64,000 nucleotides of DNA from Phycisphaeraceae bacterium D3-23 (lineage in GTDB: Bacteria; Planctomycetota; Phycisphaerae; Phycisphaerales; Phycisphaeraceae). The notes under the pieces were generated by a model. The model was given only the letters and a program-made list of their open reading frames with translations. It did no database searches and was not told where the DNA came from. The stretch is taken from positions 3,534,001-3,598,000 of the forward strand of contig CP114179.1 in assembly GCA_039555135.1 (NCBI GenBank). The letters run 5' to 3'. This document shows, one piece after another, positions 61,252 to 64,000 of the stretch. Position 1 is the stretch's first letter, and every line of letters begins with the position of its first letter. The position numbers and the translations under genes were made by a program.

Positions 61252-61721
61252 TCATTGCCCCCCCGCGAGTTCGCTCAAGCGTTGTGTGATCGCCCGCGCC
61301 GCGTCGAGGTAGCTGCAGGTCGGCGTCCGTAAAGCCGTCGGCGTTCGCGCTGTTCACCGCGGTGAGGACGCCGTACTCCCGTTCACTGTCCGACAGCGGC
61401 ACCGCCATCTGGCTGGTCGTCGTGATGCCCACTTTCGCGTCCACGCTCGTGTCGTGTTGCGGGTCGTCCTGCAGCCTGTTCGTGATCGTCGGCTGCTGGA
61501 ACGACACCACAAGCCCCACCACCCCCGCGCGTCACCGGCTGCTCCGTACCCACGAGTTTCGCCGCCGCAGGCGAAGCGCACAGCGCAAACCGCAGCGTCT
61601 TGCCCGCCTGATCCAGCAGCAGCACCGACCCCTCGGCCGCGCCGACCCCGCGCACCGCCTCGCCCAACGCACGGGTGAGTGTCGGGTCGTCATGGGCCGC
61701 GTTGTGCAGGGCTTGGGTCAT
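61252..61721 (-). pseudogene. GAF-domain protein gene with two frameshifts
   Basis: The likely start at 61721 gives MTQALHNAAHDDPTLTRALG, then SVLLLDQAGKTLRFALCASP and LVGTEQPVTRG. Near 61525-61540, in a G-rich run, the frame shifts and continues VVGLVVSFQQPTITNRLQDD, DAKVGITTTSQMAVPLSDSE and GVLTAVNSANADGFTDADLQ. Near 61310 a single extra base shifts it again to YLDAARAITQRLSELAGGQ and a stop at 61252. Joined together these form one GAF sensory domain with its linker helix. The breaks could be real or sequence errors; the G-run makes the first suspicious. Confidence 0.65.
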
Positions 61722-61746
61722 GCGGGAAGGACGTTGTGGATGATGG

Positions 61747-61815
61747 CCGATTTCGGATTTCGGATGGCGGATTGTCCGAGTCTGAAATCCGCCATCCGCC
61801 ATCGCAAATCCGAAA
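61747..61815. repeat. Imperfect palindrome between the cyclase and GAF genes
   Basis: GATTTCGGATTTCGGATGGC pairs with GCCATCCGCCATCGCAAATC further right. The central part is about 12 bp. It overlaps the last base or so of the cyclase gene and could form a terminating hairpin. Confidence 0.65.
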
Positions 61816-62481
61816 TCACCTCTCCCTGATTTTTTCATGTTCCTCGGGCAGCAAGCGATACACCTCCACCGGCTCGGGGTACTGGTTGCGGTCCTGGATC
61901 ACCTCGTCGGGCTCGCGGATGTCCTTGCCGCCCGCGAGCAGCAGGCGTTTGTAGCAGTTGCGCGTCAGCGCCATCCCGAAGCGTCGGCAGGTCTGGCCCG
62001 TGATGACTCGGCTGGCGACGACGATCGCGTCGGAGATGTTGACGCCTGCCGCCGCGCCGCTGGACTGGGGCGCGTGGTTCTGGATCCCCAAGCCGTGCAT
62101 CGGCATGCGCCAGACCTTGCCGACGTGCATGCCTGTGCGGAGCGAGACGTTGGCACGGAAGCCGAGGTTGTGCAGCAGCGAGCGGACATCGTTATCAAAC
62201 CGGCCCTGGACGGTGAGCGCGAAGTCGTAGATCGCGCGGGCGGGCTTCTTGCCGTGCGCGAGCGCGAGGAACCCGTCGCCTGAGAAGCCCTCGACGACGA
62301 CATCGGGGTGCTCGGCCGCGGCGTCGTTGAACAGCCGATACATCGCGAGCCCCAGCCGGTGCAGACGTTCTTCATCGTCGACGCACTGGTAGACGAGCTG
62401 GGTATAGCCCGACAGGTCGGCAAAGAGGATGCCGGTGTCGCCCAGGGCGGCGAGGGTGGGGGGCTGCTGTGGCGTCGGCAT
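61816..62481 (-). CDS. Class III adenylate/guanylate cyclase domain protein
   Basis: 221 aa. Metal-binding Asp residues are at 22 (LFADLSGYTQL) and 69 (EGFSGDGFLAL). ANVSLRTGMHVGKVW contains a strand with conserved Arg and Gly. GVNISDAIVVASRVITGQTC and RRFGMALTRNCYKRLLLAGG belong to the later part, typical of the cyclase fold used as a stand-alone domain. It should make cAMP or cGMP, or be a divergent sensor domain. The neighbours (GAF remnant, subtilase) fit a small-ligand signalling locus, though linkage is only positional. Start at 62481; no clear ribosome binding site. Confidence 0.82.
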   Translation of the reverse strand: MPTPQQPPTLAALGDTGILFADLSGYTQLVYQCVDDEERLHRLGLAMYRLFNDAAAEHPDVVVEGFSGDGFLALAHGKKPARAIYDFALTVQGRFDNDVRSLLHNLGFRANVSLRTGMHVGKVWRMPMHGLGIQNHAPQSSGAAAGVNISDAIVVASRVITGQTCRRFGMALTRNCYKRLLLAGGKDIREPDEVIQDRNQYPEPVEVYRLLPEEHEKIRER

Positions 62482-62507
62482 CGCGCGGGGGTCCGTGATG
62501 GGAACGG

Positions 62508-63107
62508 TCAGGCGTCGGGGTGGTCAATGAGGTGCTGTAGCCGGTCAGAGAGCGGCGCGGGGAACTTGCCGGGCCAGGTGTCGTCGATCAGCCCGACCTC
62601 GAGCAGGTCGAGCAGGTGGACGCGGTCCTTGAGGCGATGGCTGTTGAGCTTCATGCGGACGAGGGATTCGAGTTCGAGGACACGCAGATCACCCACCGAC
62701 ACTGAATCATCGTCGTTGGGCGAAGGGTTGGGCTCGGGGTCGTCGTCGCGCACCATCTCGCCCGCGAAGACAAGGTGGACCGCGTCACGCGGGCTGGATT
62801 GTTCATTGTCCAAGAACATCGTGAGTCCGGCCGACTGGCGGAACACAAACCCGGCCGCGTCCATCGCGTCCTTGATCGCATCCAGATCGGCACGCCGAAC
62901 GAGCAGGTCCACATCGCGCGTGTTGCGGACCGCCGCCTCATCGGCCTGGGCGACCCACACCCGCACCGCGAGCCCGCCGACGACGGCGTAGGGCACCCCG
63001 GCCCGGTCCAGGGCCGCCGCCGCCCGCCCCAAACGCGCCTGCACCTTGTCCACCGCCCGCTCCATCCTGGCCCAAAGCCGATCGCCCGTGTACTGGATCA
63101 AAGTCAT
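62508..63107 (-). CDS. Nucleotidyltransferase-fold protein
   Basis: 199 aa. The ATG at 63107 has AGGAAGGA 8 nt upstream. The catalytic signature of the Pol-beta superfamily is visible: YAVVGGLAVRVWV (GG-x-A motif) and RNTRDVDLLVRRADL with Asp-x-Asp. Later parts (LVRMKLNSHRLKDRVHLLDL) contain a conserved K/R-x-x-D. The family ranges from AbiE-like toxins to stand-alone nucleotidyltransferases. It is not accompanied by a HEPN or AbiEi partner here, so role is open. Confidence 0.8.
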   Translation of the reverse strand: MTLIQYTGDRLWARMERAVDKVQARLGRAAAALDRAGVPYAVVGGLAVRVWVAQADEAAVRNTRDVDLLVRRADLDAIKDAMDAAGFVFRQSAGLTMFLDNEQSSPRDAVHLVFAGEMVRDDDPEPNPSPNDDDSVSVGDLRVLELESLVRMKLNSHRLKDRVHLLDLLEVGLIDDTWPGKFPAPLSDRLQHLIDHPDA

Positions 63108-63212
63108 CGCCGGTCCTTCCTGCAATCCTAGTCTACTTCACCTAAACCCCGGCTCCAACTCGGTCTAGGGCCGGTGAGCCGTTTTTACGGGTAGAATCCA
63201 CCGCTCAAGCCC

Positions 63213-64000
63213 ATGGCCCACGAACCCGCCTACGAGTTCCGACGCGAGTACCTGCTCCGGCTGCCCCTGCCCCTGGCGCAGCTCTACTCCCGCGCCCATA
63301 ACGCCAAGGACAACCGATCCCGCCACGACAACTGCTACTACATCTTCGAGTCGCTCATCAAGCTCGCCACCTGCCCGCTCATCGGGTCGTACATCGACGA
63401 CCTGAACCGAGGCCGGCCCCACGTCGAGTCCATCGACCGCACCCTCTCCTACCTCGCGCTGCCCTCGCTGGGGCAGTGGGTCGCCATGCTCCGCGAGCTG
63501 TCCCGGCACTACGGCAGCAGCGCCGAGCTCAAGGGCCACCCGCTACGAAACGTCTGGCGCCGGCTCAACCGCAAGCACACCCGCGCCGACTCGCCCGCCA
63601 TCGTCGCGCTCTACCGGCGCATCAAGCACGGGCCCGACGGCAACCTCTCGGCCGACACCACCTGCACCCTGCTCGACCTCTTCGACAAGATCGTCCGCTA
63701 CCGCAACGACGTCGTCGGGCACGGCGGGCCGCGCTTCGAGGACTTCTTCGACAACGAGATGGGCCCGCTGATGTTCCCGGCCGTGAACGAGGTGCTGGCC
63801 GAGGGCACGTTCGATGCGCTGGGTGCGCCGGGCACCCGGCTGGTTTACCTGACCGAGATGCGGATGGTGGGGGAGGGCAAGTTCGAGGTGTCGCTGCGTG
63901 AGCTGGTCGGGCTGCAGGGCGAGCGCAGCGCGCCGATGGTGTTTGACGAGGACATGGCCAAGGCGCTCGCGCCGCGTTACGGCGCGTTCCCGGGGCTGGC
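63213..64000 (+). CDS. N-terminal part of a large planctomycete regulatory protein (partial, runs off right edge)
   Basis: The open frame from the ATG at 63213 runs about 262 codons to the window end without a stop. MAHEPAYEFRREYLLRLPLP, LAQLYSRAHNAKDNRSRHDN and CYYIFESLIKLATC open it. KIVRYRNDVVGHGGPRF and LVYLTEMRMVGEGKFEVSLR follow. This arrangement resembles a conserved N-terminal domain seen in front of planctomycete serine/threonine kinases and large ATPases. The following domain, if any, is outside the window. No signal peptide. Start codon has no strong ribosome binding site but is the first ATG of the coding part. Confidence 0.6.
   Translation, partial: MAHEPAYEFRREYLLRLPLPLAQLYSRAHNAKDNRSRHDNCYYIFESLIKLATCPLIGSYIDDLNRGRPHVESIDRTLSYLALPSLGQWVAMLRELSRHYGSSAELKGHPLRNVWRRLNRKHTRADSPAIVALYRRIKHGPDGNLSADTTCTLLDLFDKIVRYRNDVVGHGGPRFEDFFDNEMGPLMFPAVNEVLAEGTFDALGAPGTRLVYLTEMRMVGEGKFEVSLRELVGLQGERSAPMVFDEDMAKALAPRYGAFPGL

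Overview
The window looks like a chromosome segment of a planctomycete of the class Phycisphaerae or a close relative. Three things suggest this. The G+C content is visibly high. Many secreted proteins combine dockerin-like repeats (GDxxGDGxVxxxDLxxLLANWG) with a C-terminal VPEPGSLALLGLGGLALLRRRR-type PEP-CTERM sorting tail. The single 16S rRNA gene stands alone, with no 23S, 5S or tRNA gene beside it. No phage, integrase, transposase, CRISPR array or tRNA gene was seen. No exosortase is present, so the PEP-CTERM proteins must be processed from elsewhere in the genome.

Layout. 1-10.7 kb: three very large or repeat-rich surface proteins (a beta-strand-repeat protein cut by the left edge, an NxxGxxxF-repeat protein and a 1735-aa T5SS/PEP-CTERM-repeat protein). 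10.7-15.7 kb: a 1669-aa TPR protein carrying a C39-like cysteine peptidase domain. 15.9-21 kb: small conserved proteins, a LigD-phosphoesterase-like protein, a TPR lipoprotein and the potassium uptake pair trkA-trkH. 21.2-23.4 kb: a lysyl-oxidase-family protein with dockerin and PEP-CTERM modules, then an orphan nuoI. 23.5-29.9 kb: a five-gene run of secreted or lipid-anchored proteins built from one lipocalin-like VGTW...DGTG module, present six times in tandem in the first gene. This is the least described part of the window. 30-37.4 kb: an FAD-dependent oxidoreductase, an HPF-like protein, a region-4-only sigma-like protein, a flavodoxin, a trypsin-like protease with a dockerin, and two PEP-CTERM proteins that share a nearly identical 3' half. 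38-41.6 kb: nitroreductase plus PaaK-like ligase, facing a C45-type Ntn hydrolase. 41.7-43.9 kb: the complete 16S unit on the minus strand, with promoter, processing stem and terminator. 44-50.4 kb: a CusF-like lipoprotein coupled to a CAP-domain protein, a GNAT acetyltransferase, a PEP-CTERM protein, a DUF4177 protein, an LpxR-like lipid A deacylase and an AcpH-like protein. 50.5-64 kb: recQ, DinB, ATP-grasp, sulfatase and VOC proteins, an ECF-type sigma factor, a RelE/ParE-type toxin-antitoxin pair, a cytoplasmic subtilase, a frameshifted GAF gene, a class III cyclase, a nucleotidyltransferase, and the start of what may be a large planctomycete kinase-type protein.

Intergenic spaces are rich in short palindromic repeats. 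At least five families recur (called A to E here). Family A includes a 237-bp element with 21-bp terminal inverted repeats and a reverse-complement relative 20 kb away. They resemble REP/BIME or MITE elements, but no partner transposase is in the window.

All product names come from reading translated sequence and recognising motifs. No database search was run.
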